A stretch of DNA of 64,000 nucleotides from an uncultured Pelagibacteraceae bacterium (GCA_902569405.1 CACFTX010000001.1:248001-312000), one strand, 5' to 3'. Shown: positions 17,792 to 26,772, numbered from the stretch's first letter. Notes: generated from the sequence alone by a model not told the origin. Translations and numbers: made by a program.

Positions 17792-19009
17792 ATGTATAAA
17801 ATAGTTAAAAAGTGTCAAATATGCAATTCTAGCTTAATAAATTTTTTAGATTTAGGCAAACAACCTCTTTGTGATGATTTAAGAAGTAAACCGAATACTA
17901 ATAAATTTTATAAATTACAGATTAAATTTTGCAAAAAATGTCTTACTGCTTTTCAAAAATTTAATATCAATAAAAAAATTTTATTTCCAAAAAATTATCA
18001 TTACAGGTCTGCTAATACTAAAGATGTTTTAAATGGTATGAAAGATTTAGTTAATCAAATTTTAAAATTAAAAAAAAATTTAAAAGGAAAAAATGTATTA
18101 GATGTTGGTTGTAACGATGGAAGTTTATTAGATTTTTTTAAAAAAAAAGGGAGCTTTACATATGGTTTAGAGCCTACAGGCGCCTATGTTGAAGCCAAGA
18201 AAAAAAAACATGTTATTTTAAATGATTATATAAATAGTAAAACTTCAAGTTTTTTTAAAAAAAAAATTAAAAAATTTGATGTTATTACATTTACAAATGT
18301 TTTTGCGCACATCGAGAATTTTAAAGAGTTAATTAATTCTTTAAAAAAGCTAATTTCAAAAGATACGCTTATTGTTATAGAGAATCATTATTTAGTTGAA
18401 GTTATTAAAAAAAATCAATTTGATACTTTTTATCACGAACATCCAAGAACATATTCTTTAAATTCTTTTTTTATGATTTCGAAATTATTAGATTTAAATA
18501 TTGTAAAGTATAATTTTGTAAAAAGATATAATGGTAATATAAGAGTTTTTCTTCAAAAAAAAAAAAAATTTAAACTTAATAATAAATTTTATAACGACCT
18601 TAAAAATGAAAAAAAAATAATTAAAAATGTAAAAAATTTTCAAAAAAAGATTACATTATGGAAACAGAAGAAAAAAAAATTTTTCAATTTATTTAATAAA
18701 ATAAATGGACCTATTCCTGCCAAAGCATTTCCAGGACGAGCTTCAATATTAATTAATCTTCTGAAATTAAATAAAAATAATATTTCAAAAGTTTATGAAA
18801 AAGACATCTCCTTAAAAGTAAATAAATATGTACCAGGTACCGATATTAAAATTGTTAAGGAGTCATTATTTCACAAAAAAGACAGAGAAAAAAAAATGAT
18901 AATCAATCTAGCTTGGCATATTTCTAATGAAATTAAGTTATATTTAAAGCAAAAAATGAAATATTCTGGAAAAATGATAAATATAATATCAAAAAACGAT
19001 TTTAAATAA
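17792..19009 (+). CDS. SAM-dependent sugar C-methyltransferase (zinc-binding, NDP-hexose 3-C-methyltransferase type)
   Basis: 405 aa with the three-part layout of TylCIII-type enzymes: a zinc-binding N-terminus (CxxC at 8-11 and 47-50), a Rossmann SAM domain with VLDVGCNDGSLL (102-113) and FDVITFTNVFAHIEN, and a C-terminal domain like PF08484 containing GRASILINLL and VPGTDIKI. DTFYHEHPRTYS holds the catalytic His-Glu-His region. Such enzymes methylate C-3 of 4-keto-6-deoxy sugars. The neighbouring epimerase, reductase and CDP-glucose dehydratase supply exactly that substrate type. Lysine runs in the DNA (poly-A) are frequent. Confidence 0.88.
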   Translation: MYKIVKKCQICNSSLINFLDLGKQPLCDDLRSKPNTNKFYKLQIKFCKKCLTAFQKFNINKKILFPKNYHYRSANTKDVLNGMKDLVNQILKLKKNLKGKNVLDVGCNDGSLLDFFKKKGSFTYGLEPTGAYVEAKKKKHVILNDYINSKTSSFFKKKIKKFDVITFTNVFAHIENFKELINSLKKLISKDTLIVIENHYLVEVIKKNQFDTFYHEHPRTYSLNSFFMISKLLDLNIVKYNFVKRYNGNIRVFLQKKKKFKLNNKFYNDLKNEKKIIKNVKNFQKKITLWKQKKKKFFNLFNKINGPIPAKAFPGRASILINLLKLNKNNISKVYEKDISLKVNKYVPGTDIKIVKESLFHKKDREKKMIINLAWHISNEIKLYLKQKMKYSGKMINIISKNDFK

Positions 19010-19015
19010 AAGATA

Positions 19016-19546
19016 ATGAAATTTTATTCAACTAAATTTAAAGATTTAAAAATCATAAAATTAAAAAGATTTAATGACTTTAGGGGTGATAATATAAAAA
19101 TTTTTAACAAGAAATATAAAAAATTTAACTTCAATTTTTTTGAGTCCTACGTCAGTATATCCAAAAAAGGATCTGTTAGAGGGCTGCATGGACAATTAGG
19201 AAAATTTTCTCAATCAAAACTAATTTATTGTATTAAAGGTAAAGTATTAGATATTGCAATAGATCTAAGAAAAAATTCTAAAACTTATGGCAATATATTT
19301 AAAAAAAAAATTAGCTCAAAAAATATGACTGCTATTTTAATTCCAGGAGGTTTTGTACATGGATTAGTTGCTTTAGAAAATAATACAATTTTAGTGAATT
19401 TTAACTCTAAAGATTATAATCCAAAAAAGGAGTTTGGTATTAATATTAAATCAATAAATTTAAAGCTTCCTAAAGTTAAATTGCACATTTCAAAAAAGGA
19501 TAAAAAACTAATGGGACTTACAGATTATATAAGCAACCAAAAATGA
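19016..19546 (+). CDS. dTDP-4-dehydrorhamnose 3,5-epimerase family protein (RmlC-like)
   Basis: 176-aa cupin-fold sugar epimerase. The family motif RGLHGQ (55-60, catalytic His58) appears where RmlC has RGLHYQ; CIKGKVLDIAIDLRKNSKTYG and ILIPGGFVHGLVAL follow. Given its CDP-sugar neighbours it probably acts on a CDP-4-keto sugar instead of dTDP. It overlaps the following reductase by four bases (ATGA). Length is typical. Confidence 0.88.
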   Translation: MKFYSTKFKDLKIIKLKRFNDFRGDNIKIFNKKYKKFNFNFFESYVSISKKGSVRGLHGQLGKFSQSKLIYCIKGKVLDIAIDLRKNSKTYGNIFKKKISSKNMTAILIPGGFVHGLVALENNTILVNFNSKDYNPKKEFGINIKSINLKLPKVKLHISKKDKKLMGLTDYISNQK

Positions 19547-20391
19547 AAATAGCAATAATAGGATCATCAGGTTTTATTGGAAAAAATTTAAGTTTTTTTT
19601 TAAAAAAAAATAACCCTAACAAAGTTTTTTTACTATCATCGTACACTCTTAATAAAAACAATTGGATAGAAAAAATAATCAGAGAAATTCGGAAAATTCA
19701 ACCAAACATTATTATCAATTGTGCTGCAAATCAAAATTTAAATAACTCTAAAAAGAATTTAATTGATTTAATTAATTCTAATTTATATTCAAATGTTATG
19801 TTTCTTAATGAAGCTATAAGAAATAAAAAATTTATGGGTTATATTACTTTTGGTACTAAATGGGAACTTGGTGATAGTAAATTATCAAAACCCCTAAATT
19901 TTTATGCCGCAACAAAGCAAGCTAATGATAGTTTCTTTAAATACTTTTCAAATAAAAAAATTTCAATTATATCACTCAAAATTTTTGACACATACGGACC
20001 CAATGATAAAAGGAAAAAATTCTTAAATGACTTGTTGAAAAGTTACAAAAATAACAAACTTCTAAAAATTACACAAGGAAAACAGTTCTTAGACTATGTT
20101 CATGTAAATGATATTTGTTTCTTAGTAAATAAAATTATAAATGATATTAAATCAAAAAAATTAAAAGGTTATAATTCATTTACTGTAAGTTCAATGAAAC
20201 CAATTAGACTAATTAATTTGGTTAAAAAATTAAATAAAATACTAAATAAAAATTTAAAAATTGCAGTTGGAAAAAAAAAGTACCGTCAGAATCAATCTAA
20301 AAATAAAGTAAATAGAATATTTAATTATCCTAAATGGAAACCAAAGCATAAACTATTTAAGGAATTAAAAATAATTTTTGATAAAGGATGA
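19543..20391 (+). CDS. NAD(P)-dependent sugar epimerase/reductase (extended SDR)
   Basis: 282-aa Rossmann-fold protein with GSSGFIG (7-13) for cofactor binding, TFGTKWELGD at the catalytic Ser/Thr position, and YAATK as the YxxxK catalytic pair. DTYGPNDKRKKF and QFLDYVHVNDI are standard extended-SDR elements. In this cluster it most likely reduces the 4-keto group after methylation and epimerisation, giving the finished CDP-hexose; sequence alone does not exclude an epimerase. It is ATGA-coupled on both sides. Confidence 0.85.
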   Translation: MKIAIIGSSGFIGKNLSFFLKKNNPNKVFLLSSYTLNKNNWIEKIIREIRKIQPNIIINCAANQNLNNSKKNLIDLINSNLYSNVMFLNEAIRNKKFMGYITFGTKWELGDSKLSKPLNFYAATKQANDSFFKYFSNKKISIISLKIFDTYGPNDKRKKFLNDLLKSYKNNKLLKITQGKQFLDYVHVNDICFLVNKIINDIKSKKLKGYNSFTVSSMKPIRLINLVKKLNKILNKNLKIAVGKKKYRQNQSKNKVNRIFNYPKWKPKHKLFKELKIIFDKG

Positions 20392-21458
20392 ACATGGATT
20401 TTAGTAATTATTCTAAATTTTTTAAAAATAAAAAAATATTAATAACTGGTAATACTGGTTTTGTAGGATCGTATTTGTCTTTAACACTTAATTTGATGAA
20501 TGCTAAAGTGTTAGGGTATTCGTTAAAAAAAAAAAATACTGATTACATCTCAAATACAAAAGATTATAAAAAAAAAATCAAAACTATTTATGATGATATA
20601 AAAAATATTGAAAATCATGAGAAAAAAATAAAAATGTTTAAGCCTGAAATGGTTATACATTTGGCCTCTCAGCCATTGGTTTCAGAGTCATATTTGAATA
20701 CAAAAAAAACTTATGAAACTAATTTAATGGGAACAGTAAAATTACTTGAACTTGCAAAAAAAATTAAATCAATAAAAAATATTTTAATATTCACCTCAGA
20801 TAAAGTTTATAAAAATTTCGAAAAGAATAATTTAAACGAAAATTCACCATTGGGTGGTGAAGATCCATATAGCTCTAGTAAATCAGCGCAAGATATAATT
20901 TCAAATAGTTATAAATTTTCATTCTTAGAAAAGAAGAAAAATATTTTTATTGTAAGAGCTGGAAATATAATTGGTGGAGGTGATTGGGAGAAAACAAGAC
21001 TAATACCTGATTTATTTATATCTAATCACAAAAAAAAAAATATTTTATTAAGAAACCCTAATGCAACGCGACCGTGGCAACACATATTAGATGTCACAGA
21101 AGGAATTTTAAAATTAATTCTAGTTAAAGGAAAAAAAATTTCCAGAAAAACTCTCATATATAATATTGGTCCAAGAAAAAATAAAAATTTAAATGTAAAA
21201 AATTTAATTAAAAAATTTATTAGTAAATCTGAAATATTAAAGATTTCTTATAATTCAAAAAAAATCGGCTTTCGCGAAAGTAAATTTTTAAATCTATCTA
21301 GTGATTTGATTATGAAAGATATTAAATGGTCACCCAAATTAACTTTAAACGACGCAATAAAATTAACTTCTGATTGGTATTCATATTTCTTTACTAAAAG
21401 GAAAGAAATACTTAATTTCACAGAAAAACAAATTAAATTTTTTTTTAAAAAAAATTAA
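20388..21458 (+). CDS. rfbG: CDP-glucose 4,6-dehydratase
   Basis: Extended SDR of 356 aa converting CDP-glucose to CDP-4-dehydro-6-deoxyglucose. ITGNTGFVGSYL (19-30) binds NAD; VIHLASQPLVSESY, FTSDKVYKN and DPYSSSKSAQD (YxxxK) are characteristic of RfbG; GGGDWEKTRLIPDLF and RPWQHILDV follow, as in the Yersinia and Salmonella enzymes. It ends the sugar run, 18 bp before a convergent tRNA-Thr, with ATGA coupling to the gene before. Confidence 0.93.
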   Translation: MNMDFSNYSKFFKNKKILITGNTGFVGSYLSLTLNLMNAKVLGYSLKKKNTDYISNTKDYKKKIKTIYDDIKNIENHEKKIKMFKPEMVIHLASQPLVSESYLNTKKTYETNLMGTVKLLELAKKIKSIKNILIFTSDKVYKNFEKNNLNENSPLGGEDPYSSSKSAQDIISNSYKFSFLEKKKNIFIVRAGNIIGGGDWEKTRLIPDLFISNHKKKNILLRNPNATRPWQHILDVTEGILKLILVKGKKISRKTLIYNIGPRKNKNLNVKNLIKKFISKSEILKISYNSKKIGFRESKFLNLSSDLIMKDIKWSPKLTLNDAIKLTSDWYSYFFTKRKEILNFTEKQIKFFFKKN

Positions 21459-21476
21459 CATTGATTTTATTAATGA

Positions 21477-21552
21477 TGGTGCCCCCGCACGGATTCGAAC
21501 CGCGGACCTATTGATTACAAATCAATTGCTCTACCAACTGAGCTACAAGGGC
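21477..21552 (-). tRNA. tRNA-Thr (anticodon UGU)
   Basis: 76 nt on the minus strand with an encoded CCA (21477-21479). Acceptor GCCCTTG pairs with CGGGGGC through two G-U pairs; the anticodon loop reads TTGTAAA flanked by TTGAT/ATCAA; the T loop is TTCGAAT. It lies between rfbG and rlmB, transcribed in the same direction as rlmB and 33 bp downstream of it. Confidence 0.96.
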
Positions 21553-21585
21553 ATAATTAGGTTTTATAAATTATTTAATTACTAA

Positions 21586-22326
21586 TCAAGTTTTTTTTAA
21601 AACATTTAAATGATGAAATGCTATAGCCGCACTATTTGATATATTTAGACTTTCAACGTTGCTATTTATATTTATCTTAACAAAAAAGTCTGCATATTTT
21701 GCTGTATGATGTCTCATTCCAAAACCTTCAGAACCAAAAAGAAGTATATTATTTCCCTTCCATTGTATTTCTGTAAAATCTTTTTTTGCATTTGAATCAA
21801 ATGCATAAACCCAAAAGTTTTTTTCTTTTAAATTTTTTAAAGTAGAATTTATATTTGAAACTTGAAATATATTTAAATGTTCAATACATCCACTTGCCGA
21901 TTTGTACATTAATTTGCTTTTGCTTGGAAAATGTCTATCTTTTACTATCAAACCATCTATTTTAAATGATGCGGCGCTTCTAATGAGAGAACCAATATTT
22001 CTAGGATCGGTAACTTCATCAAGACACACTAATGTAATATTATTTTTATTTTTTACAAATTCTTTTAGTAGTGGTTGATCCAACTCTTCGATTTCAGCAA
22101 CATAACCTTGATGAGATATTTGATCTTTTGTTGTATAATTATCTAGTTCTTTTTTAGTCTTAAAATAAACTTTTACATTTTGTAGAATGTTTTTTTTTTG
22201 ATTTTTTCTATGGATATTTTTTTTACTTTCTTCTGTTAAAAATACTCTTAAAACTTTTCTGTAAGGGTTTCTAAGAGCTTCTATTACTGCATGCTGACCA
22301 ACAATATAAAATGGTGTTTTATTCAT
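21586..22326 (-). CDS. rlmB: 23S rRNA 2'-O-ribose methyltransferase, RlmB/TrmH (SpoU) family
   Basis: 246 aa. An N-terminal L30e-like substrate domain (YIVGQHAVIEALRNP) is followed by the knotted SPOUT domain with its three motifs: EVTDPRNIGSLIRSA, ILLFGSEGFGM, and LNISNSAAIAFHHL. The E. coli orthologue modifies G2251 of 23S rRNA. Other TrmH-family targets are possible, but length and N-domain favour RlmB. It is transcribed toward tRNA-Thr and away from the tRNA-Tyr/tuf operon. Confidence 0.9.
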   Translation of the reverse strand: MNKTPFYIVGQHAVIEALRNPYRKVLRVFLTEESKKNIHRKNQKKNILQNVKVYFKTKKELDNYTTKDQISHQGYVAEIEELDQPLLKEFVKNKNNITLVCLDEVTDPRNIGSLIRSAASFKIDGLIVKDRHFPSKSKLMYKSASGCIEHLNIFQVSNINSTLKNLKEKNFWVYAFDSNAKKDFTEIQWKGNNILLFGSEGFGMRHHTAKYADFFVKININSNVESLNISNSAAIAFHHLNVLKKT

Positions 22327-22379
22327 AGTTATTATGAGTTTTATACGTATTTTCTCGTATTTTCCCAGTAAATCTCATA

Positions 22380-22407
22380 TTGCAATTGCACAATAAAAAT
22401 ATATAAA
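22380..22407 (+). promoter_or_regulatory. Candidate promoter of the tRNA-Tyr/tRNA-Gly/tuf operon
   Basis: TTGCAA (22380-22385), 16-bp spacer, TATAAA (22402-22407), predicting initiation near 22414, about 46 bases before tRNA-Tyr. It lies in the only sizeable gap (133 bp) upstream of a strongly expressed block, which favours it. Confidence 0.5.
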
Positions 22408-22437
22408 ACGCTTGTTGTTTGAAGCTTTATTGAACTA

Positions 22438-22451
22438 GGGGACACTTCCCC
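22438..22451 (+). other. Small perfect hairpin in the tRNA-Tyr leader
   Basis: GGGGA (22438-22442), loop CACT, TCCCC (22447-22451), ending eight bases before the tRNA. It is followed by AAAAA, not a T-run, so it is unlikely to be a plus-strand terminator. It may shape tRNA 5' processing. Confidence 0.4.
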
Positions 22452-22459
22452 AAAAAGGA

Positions 22460-22545
22460 GGAGGGGTTCCAGAGCGGTCAAATGGGGCGGGCTGTAAACC
22501 CGTTGACTTCGGTCTTCGAAAGTTCGAATCTTTCCCCCTCCACCA
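22460..22545 (+). tRNA. tRNA-Tyr (anticodon GUA)
   Basis: 86 nt with a long class II variable arm and an encoded CCA. Acceptor GGAGGGG pairs with CCCCTCC; the anticodon stem-loop is CGGGCTGTAAACCCG. First in the tRNA-Tyr, tRNA-Gly, tuf, tRNA-Trp order that is widespread in proteobacteria. Confidence 0.97.
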
Positions 22546-22591
22546 TTTCGATAATTTTTTTAATGACAATGGAGTGAAACTCTTGGGTGTT

Positions 22592-22665
22592 GCGGGTGTA
22601 GTTCAATGGTAGAACGCTAGCCTTCCAAGCTGGATGTAAGGGTTCGATTCCCTTTACCCGCTCCA
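22592..22665 (+). tRNA. tRNA-Gly (anticodon UCC)
   Basis: 74 nt with encoded CCA. Acceptor GCGGGTG pairs with TACCCGC (one G-U pair); the anticodon TCC sits in AGCCTTCCAAGCT; the T loop is TTCGATT. It is 46 bp after tRNA-Tyr and 53 bp before tuf, so all three are probably cut from one transcript. Confidence 0.97.
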
Positions 22666-22718
22666 AGAAGCAAGAATGAGATTATTAATAAAAAACAAAA
22701 AACTGAGGTAAAAAAGTA

Positions 22719-23909
22719 ATGTCGAAGGAAAAATTTGTAAGAAATAAACCGCATTGTAACATTGGTACAATCGGCCACGTAGATCATGGAAAAACAACTT
22801 TAACTGCAGCTATAACAAAAGTTCTAGCTGAAGCAGGAGGTGCAAAGTTTGTTGCTTATGATCAAATAGATAAAGCTCCAGAAGAAAAGGAGAGAGGAAT
22901 TACTATATCAACTGCACACGTTGAGTATGAAACAGAAAAAAGACACTATGCCCACGTAGATTGTCCTGGTCACGCTGATTATGTTAAAAACATGATTACA
23001 GGAGCAGCACAAATGGATGGAGCGATCCTTGTGGTTAATGCAGCTGATGGACCTATGCCACAAACTAGAGAGCATATTCTATTAGCTAGACAAGTTGGTG
23101 TGCCTGCTATTGTAGTTTTTTTAAATAAAGTAGATCAAGTTAAAGACAAAGAATTGATAGACTTGGTTGAAGAAGAAATAAGAGAACTATTAACTTCATA
23201 TAAATTTCCTGGCGATAAAACTCCGATAGTTAAAGGTTCAGCTTTAGCTGCTGTAGAAGGGAAAGATGAAGCTTTAGGAAAAAATGCAATTATGGAATTG
23301 ATGAAAGCTGTTGACGAGCATATTCCTCAACCAGACAGACCTAAAGACAAACCTTTCTTGATGCCAGTTGAAGATGTTTTTTCAATTTCAGGAAGAGGTA
23401 CCGTTGTTACAGGTAGAGTAGAGTCGGGTGTAATTAAAACTGGTGAAGAGATTGAAATAGTAGGTATTAGAGATACAAAAAAATCTGTTTGTACAGGTGT
23501 TGAAATGTTTAGAAAGCTTCTAGACACTGGAGAAGCCGGCGATAATATCGGTGCATTATTAAGAGGTGTAGAAAGAACAGATGTTGAAAGAGGACAAGTT
23601 CTTTGTAAGCCTGGATCAGTAACACCACACACTAAGTTTGAAGCTCAAGCGTATGTTTTAAAAAAAGAAGAGGGTGGACGACACACTCCTTTCTTTACTA
23701 AATATAGACCACAGTTTTACTTCAGAACAACAGATGTTACTGGAGAGGTTGAGTTACCTTCAGGAACTGAAATGGTAATGCCTGGAGATGATGCTAAATT
23801 TACTGTAAAATTAATTACACCAATTGCTATGAGTGAAAAATTAAATTTTGCAATTCGTGAAGGTGGTAGAACGGTAGGAGCTGGCGTAGTAACAAAAATT
23901 ATAGAGTAA
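22719..23909 (+). CDS. tuf: Elongation factor Tu
   Basis: GTPase of 396 aa that delivers aminoacyl-tRNA to the ribosome. P-loop GHVDHGKT (19-26), switch region [22 protein letters not shown] (G3) and NKVD (G4) are all intact. GAGGT lies upstream as a ribosome-binding site, stronger than at most genes here. tuf is absent from its other usual site between fusA and rpsJ, so this is the only copy in the window. Confidence 0.99.
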   Translation: MSKEKFVRNKPHCNIGTIGHVDHGKTTLTAAITKVLAEAGGAKFVAYDQIDKAPEEKERGITISTAHVEYETEKRHYAHVDCPGHADYVKNMITGAAQMDGAILVVNAADGPMPQTREHILLARQVGVPAIVVFLNKVDQVKDKELIDLVEEEIRELLTSYKFPGDKTPIVKGSALAAVEGKDEALGKNAIMELMKAVDEHIPQPDRPKDKPFLMPVEDVFSISGRGTVVTGRVESGVIKTGEEIEIVGIRDTKKSVCTGVEMFRKLLDTGEAGDNIGALLRGVERTDVERGQVLCKPGSVTPHTKFEAQAYVLKKEEGGRHTPFFTKYRPQFYFRTTDVTGEVELPSGTEMVMPGDDAKFTVKLITPIAMSEKLNFAIREGGRTVGAGVVTKIIE

Positions 23910-23917
23910 ACTTCTAT

Positions 23918-23993
23918 AGGAGTGTAGCTCAATTGGTAGAGCGCCGGTCTCCAAAACCGGAGGCTGAGGGTTCGAGTCCCTCCGCTCCTGCCA
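23918..23993 (+). tRNA. tRNA-Trp (anticodon CCA)
   Basis: 76 nt with encoded CCA. Acceptor AGGAGTG pairs with CGCTCCT; the anticodon CCA is in GGTCTCCAAAACC; the T loop is TTCGAGT. Located 8 bp after tuf and 15 bp before secE, the conserved proteobacterial order. Confidence 0.97.
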
Positions 23994-24008
23994 ATAAATA
24001 AAAATATT

Positions 24009-24200
24009 ATGAAAAACCCTTTTAAATTTATTCAAGAAGTAAAACAGGAAGCTTTTAAAGTAGCATGGCCTACTGGCAAAGAAACATTACAAGGAACTTT
24101 AATGGTTGTTGTTATGGCAATTATAGCTGCATTGTTTTTTTTACTTTTAGATCAAATCTTAAAATTTTTTTTAGAATTATTGTTAAAAGTGAGTTTTTAA
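24009..24200 (+). CDS. secE: Preprotein translocase subunit SecE
   Basis: Essential small subunit clamping SecY. 63 aa with an amphipathic surface helix (FIQEVKQEAFKVAWPTGKE, the conserved W-P motif) and one transmembrane helix (about 31-52). This is the minimal single-helix form typical of alphaproteobacteria. Its TAA shares a base with the nusG start. Confidence 0.96.
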   Translation: MKNPFKFIQEVKQEAFKVAWPTGKETLQGTLMVVVMAIIAALFFLLLDQILKFFLELLLKVSF

Positions 24201-24730
24201 TGAAAAATTGGTATATTGTTCAGTCTCATTCAAGTTTCGAAAATAAAGTTGCTAGTCTAATCAAAGAAGAGGCAAATAAAGCTAAAATTTCAGATAAAAT
24301 TGAAGAAATTATAGTTCCCACACATGATGTAACCGAAGTTAAAAGAGGAAAACGAGTACAAAGAAAAAAAAAATATTTCCCAGGGTATATCTTAATTAAA
24401 AGCGAAATGGATAATGGTATTTATCACATGATAAAAAATATTAAAAGAGTAAGTGGTTTTTTGGGATCAAAAGGTATACCAGTTCCAGTTTCTGATAAAG
24501 AGATTGAGAAAATTTTGGGTCAAATTAAAGATGGTGTTGCTCAACCAAAATCTGGTATAGAATATAGTGTAGGAGAAAAAGTCCAAGTTATAGATGGACC
24601 ATTTGCATCTTTTAGTGGATTAGTAGAAGGTGTTGATGAAGAAAAATCTAGACTAAAGGTTTCGGTTTCTATCTTTGGTAGACCAACACCAGTAGATTTA
24701 GAATTTAACCAAGTGGAGAAAGTAAGTTAA
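24200..24730 (+). CDS. nusG: Transcription termination/antitermination factor NusG
   Basis: 176 aa: an NGN domain opening with [18 protein letters not shown], then a C-terminal KOW domain ([16 protein letters not shown]). It couples RNA polymerase to Rho or the ribosome. I chose ATG 24200 because it matches the family N-terminus and overlaps the secE stop (TAATG); the frame stays open to 24065, but that would be secE-overlapping, non-homologous sequence. Confidence 0.97.
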   Translation: MKNWYIVQSHSSFENKVASLIKEEANKAKISDKIEEIIVPTHDVTEVKRGKRVQRKKKYFPGYILIKSEMDNGIYHMIKNIKRVSGFLGSKGIPVPVSDKEIEKILGQIKDGVAQPKSGIEYSVGEKVQVIDGPFASFSGLVEGVDEEKSRLKVSVSIFGRPTPVDLEFNQVEKVS

Positions 24731-25158
24731 TGGCAAAAAAAGAAATATCAGGATTTGTAAAATTACAAATTAAAGGTGGACAAGCTAATCCAGCCCCTCC
24801 CGTGGGACCTGCTCTTGGACAAAGAGGAATAAATATAATGGAATTTTGTAAAGCATTTAATGAAAAAACTAAAAATTTTATGGGCAAACCAGTACCTGTG
24901 ATTATTACAGTTTATAAAGACAAAAAATTTGATTTTATTATAAAATCACCGCCTGCTTCTCACTTTATAAAAGAAGCTGCTAAATTAAAAGGGGGATCAC
25001 AAGAACCCGGAAGACAAATAGTTGCATCAATAACAAAAAAACAAGCAGAAGAAATAGCTAAAAAAAAAATGGCTGATTTGAATGCTCATGATTTGGAAGA
25101 AGCAGTTAAGATTATTGCCGGATCAGCAAGATCAATGGGTATAGAGGTTAAAGAATAA
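24730..25158 (+). CDS. rplK: 50S ribosomal protein L11
   Basis: 142 aa of normal length, with the proline-rich linker [20 protein letters not shown] and the RNA-binding C-terminus [10 protein letters not shown]. It forms the GTPase-associated centre with L10/L12. Coupled to nusG and rplA by one-base overlaps. Confidence 0.98.
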   Translation: MAKKEISGFVKLQIKGGQANPAPPVGPALGQRGINIMEFCKAFNEKTKNFMGKPVPVIITVYKDKKFDFIIKSPPASHFIKEAAKLKGGSQEPGRQIVASITKKQAEEIAKKKMADLNAHDLEEAVKIIAGSARSMGIEVKE

Positions 25159-25847
25159 TGTCATCAAAAAGATTTAAAAAACTACCAACTAACACTTCTA
25201 ATTTACAACCGAGCTTATTAGAAAAAATTTTACCAGAAATTAAAAAAAATTGTACTACAAAGTTTGATGAGTCTATTGATTTAAACTTTCAAATAAATCA
25301 CAAGCAAAAAAAAAATGAAATTAATTTAAGAACTGTCGTGAATTTACCATCAGGAAGTGGAAAAAAAATAAAAGTTGCTGTAGTTTGTGAAGAAGTAAAA
25401 TCTAAAGATGCTAAAGATGCGGGCGCAGATATTGTTGGAGCCGATGATTTTATAGAAAAAATAAAAGGTGGAGATTTAAACTTTGATAAGTTAATTTGCA
25501 CACCTTCAATGATGTTAAAACTTTCAAAACTTGGTAAAATTTTAGGCCCAAAAGGATTAATGCCCAATCCAAAGTTAGGCTCAGTTACAGAAAATATTAA
25601 AAAAGCTGTAACAGAAGCTAAAACTGGACAAGTCGAAATTAAAAATGATAAAGACGGAAATATAGGTTTAAGTATAGGAAAAAAATCTTTCGCTGATGAC
25701 AAGCTTATTAAAAATTATAATGCAGTTATTGATGTTTTGGAAAAAGAAAAATCAAACAATACTGTTAAGGGTGACTTAATCAAAAATATTTTTATTACAT
25801 CTTCCATGGGTGTTTCATATAAAATTAAATTATCAAAAAATATTTAA
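25158..25847 (+). CDS. rplA: 50S ribosomal protein L1
   Basis: 229 aa forming the L1 stalk next to the E site. The family motif LGPKGLMPNPKLGSV is intact. Starts on the last base of rplK. The N-terminal 70 residues are more diverged than usual, being lysine and asparagine rich. No L1-binding leader is apparent, because there is no gap before rplK. Confidence 0.97.
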   Translation: MSSKRFKKLPTNTSNLQPSLLEKILPEIKKNCTTKFDESIDLNFQINHKQKKNEINLRTVVNLPSGSGKKIKVAVVCEEVKSKDAKDAGADIVGADDFIEKIKGGDLNFDKLICTPSMMLKLSKLGKILGPKGLMPNPKLGSVTENIKKAVTEAKTGQVEIKNDKDGNIGLSIGKKSFADDKLIKNYNAVIDVLEKEKSNNTVKGDLIKNIFITSSMGVSYKIKLSKNI

Positions 25848-25849
25848 CT

Positions 25850-26359
25850 ATGATGAACAAAGAACAAAAACAAAATTATATAAAAGAGATGACAGCACAG
25901 TTCGAAAATAGTGAGGCTGTTCTTGTTACGCATTATCAAGGCTTAACTGTTAAACAGTTAGATGATTTAAGAAAAAAAATGCGAGAACATGGAATTAAAT
26001 TTAAAATTACAAAAAATAGAATTACAAAACTAGCACTGAAAAATTCTAAATGTAAAGATCTAACAGATTTATTTACAGGACCAACAGCGGTAGCTTTATC
26101 TGAGGACGCAATTACATCTGCTAAAATCTTAACTAAGTTTTCAAAAGAGAACGAGAATCTGAAAATTTTAGGTGGAATCATGGGAGAAGAAGTTTTAGAT
26201 GTAGCCGGAGTTGCAAATGTCGCAACTTTGCCTAGTCTAGATGAAGCAAGGGCCAAAATAGTAGGAATTTTACGTTCTCCTGCACAAAAAATTACAAGTA
26301 TTTTACTTGCACCAGCTTCAAAAATCGCTATTTTAGCGCTCGAAAAAAGTAAAAAATAA
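25850..26359 (+). CDS. rplJ: 50S ribosomal protein L10
   Basis: 169 aa, base of the L12 stalk. [22 protein letters not shown] and [10 protein letters not shown] are typical, and the C-terminal helix that binds L12 dimers is present. Two adjacent ATGs (25850, 25853). Only two bases separate it from rplA, so the long autoregulatory L10 leader known from E. coli cannot fit. Confidence 0.97.
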   Translation: MMNKEQKQNYIKEMTAQFENSEAVLVTHYQGLTVKQLDDLRKKMREHGIKFKITKNRITKLALKNSKCKDLTDLFTGPTAVALSEDAITSAKILTKFSKENENLKILGGIMGEEVLDVAGVANVATLPSLDEARAKIVGILRSPAQKITSILLAPASKIAILALEKSKK

Positions 26360-26382
26360 ACCCTACAAATACACAAAATATT

Positions 26383-26754
26383 ATGGCAGACTTAAATAAA
26401 ATTATAGATGACTTATCAAGTTTAACTGTTGTAGAAGCAGCTGAACTATCAAAACAACTTGAAGAAAAATGGGGCGTTACAGCAGCAGCAGCTGTTGCGG
26501 CAGCACCTGCAGCTGGTGCTGGAGCAGCTCCAGCAGAAGAGAAAAGTGAGTTTACAATTATGCTTACTTCTTCAGGAGATAAAAAAATTAACGTAATAAA
26601 AGAAATTAGAGCGGTAACAGCTTTAGGATTAAAAGAAGCTAAAGATTTAGTAGAAGGTGCTCCTAAAGAAGTTAAATCTGGTGTGAATAAAAAAGAGGCA
26701 GAAGAAATTAAAGCCAAATTAGAAGCAGCAGGCGCAAAAGTAGAACTTAAGTAA
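26383..26754 (+). CDS. rplL: 50S ribosomal protein L7/L12
   Basis: 123 aa stalk protein: N-terminal dimerisation helices, an alanine-rich hinge (about 34-55), then the factor-binding C-terminal domain with [17 protein letters not shown]. The hinge produces an alanine/proline-rich antisense frame that is an artefact. Confidence 0.98.
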   Translation: MADLNKIIDDLSSLTVVEAAELSKQLEEKWGVTAAAAVAAAPAAGAGAAPAEEKSEFTIMLTSSGDKKINVIKEIRAVTALGLKEAKDLVEGAPKEVKSGVNKKEAEEIKAKLEAAGAKVELK

Positions 26755-26772
26755 ATTTAAAGAAAGAATTAG

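Noticed and set aside
22438-22460. Intrinsic terminator upstream of tRNA-Tyr
   Set aside because: The stem is followed by A residues on the plus strand, and it is only 5 bp.
22478-22666. Minus-strand reading frame across tRNA-Tyr and tRNA-Gly
   Set aside because: It is the antisense of two tRNAs; peptides such as GIEPLHPAWKASVLPLNYTR are a well-known false annotation.
23841-24035. Minus-strand reading frame across tRNA-Trp
   Set aside because: Antisense of the tRNA and the tuf end (QERRDSNPQPPVLETGALP type artefact).
24065-24199. Longer start for nusG
   Set aside because: The added 45 residues are secE read in another frame; family N-terminus and TAATG junction support 24200.
26328-26717. 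Alanine/proline-rich antisense frame over rplL
   Set aside because: Explained by the repetitive alanine hinge codons of L7/L12 on the other strand.
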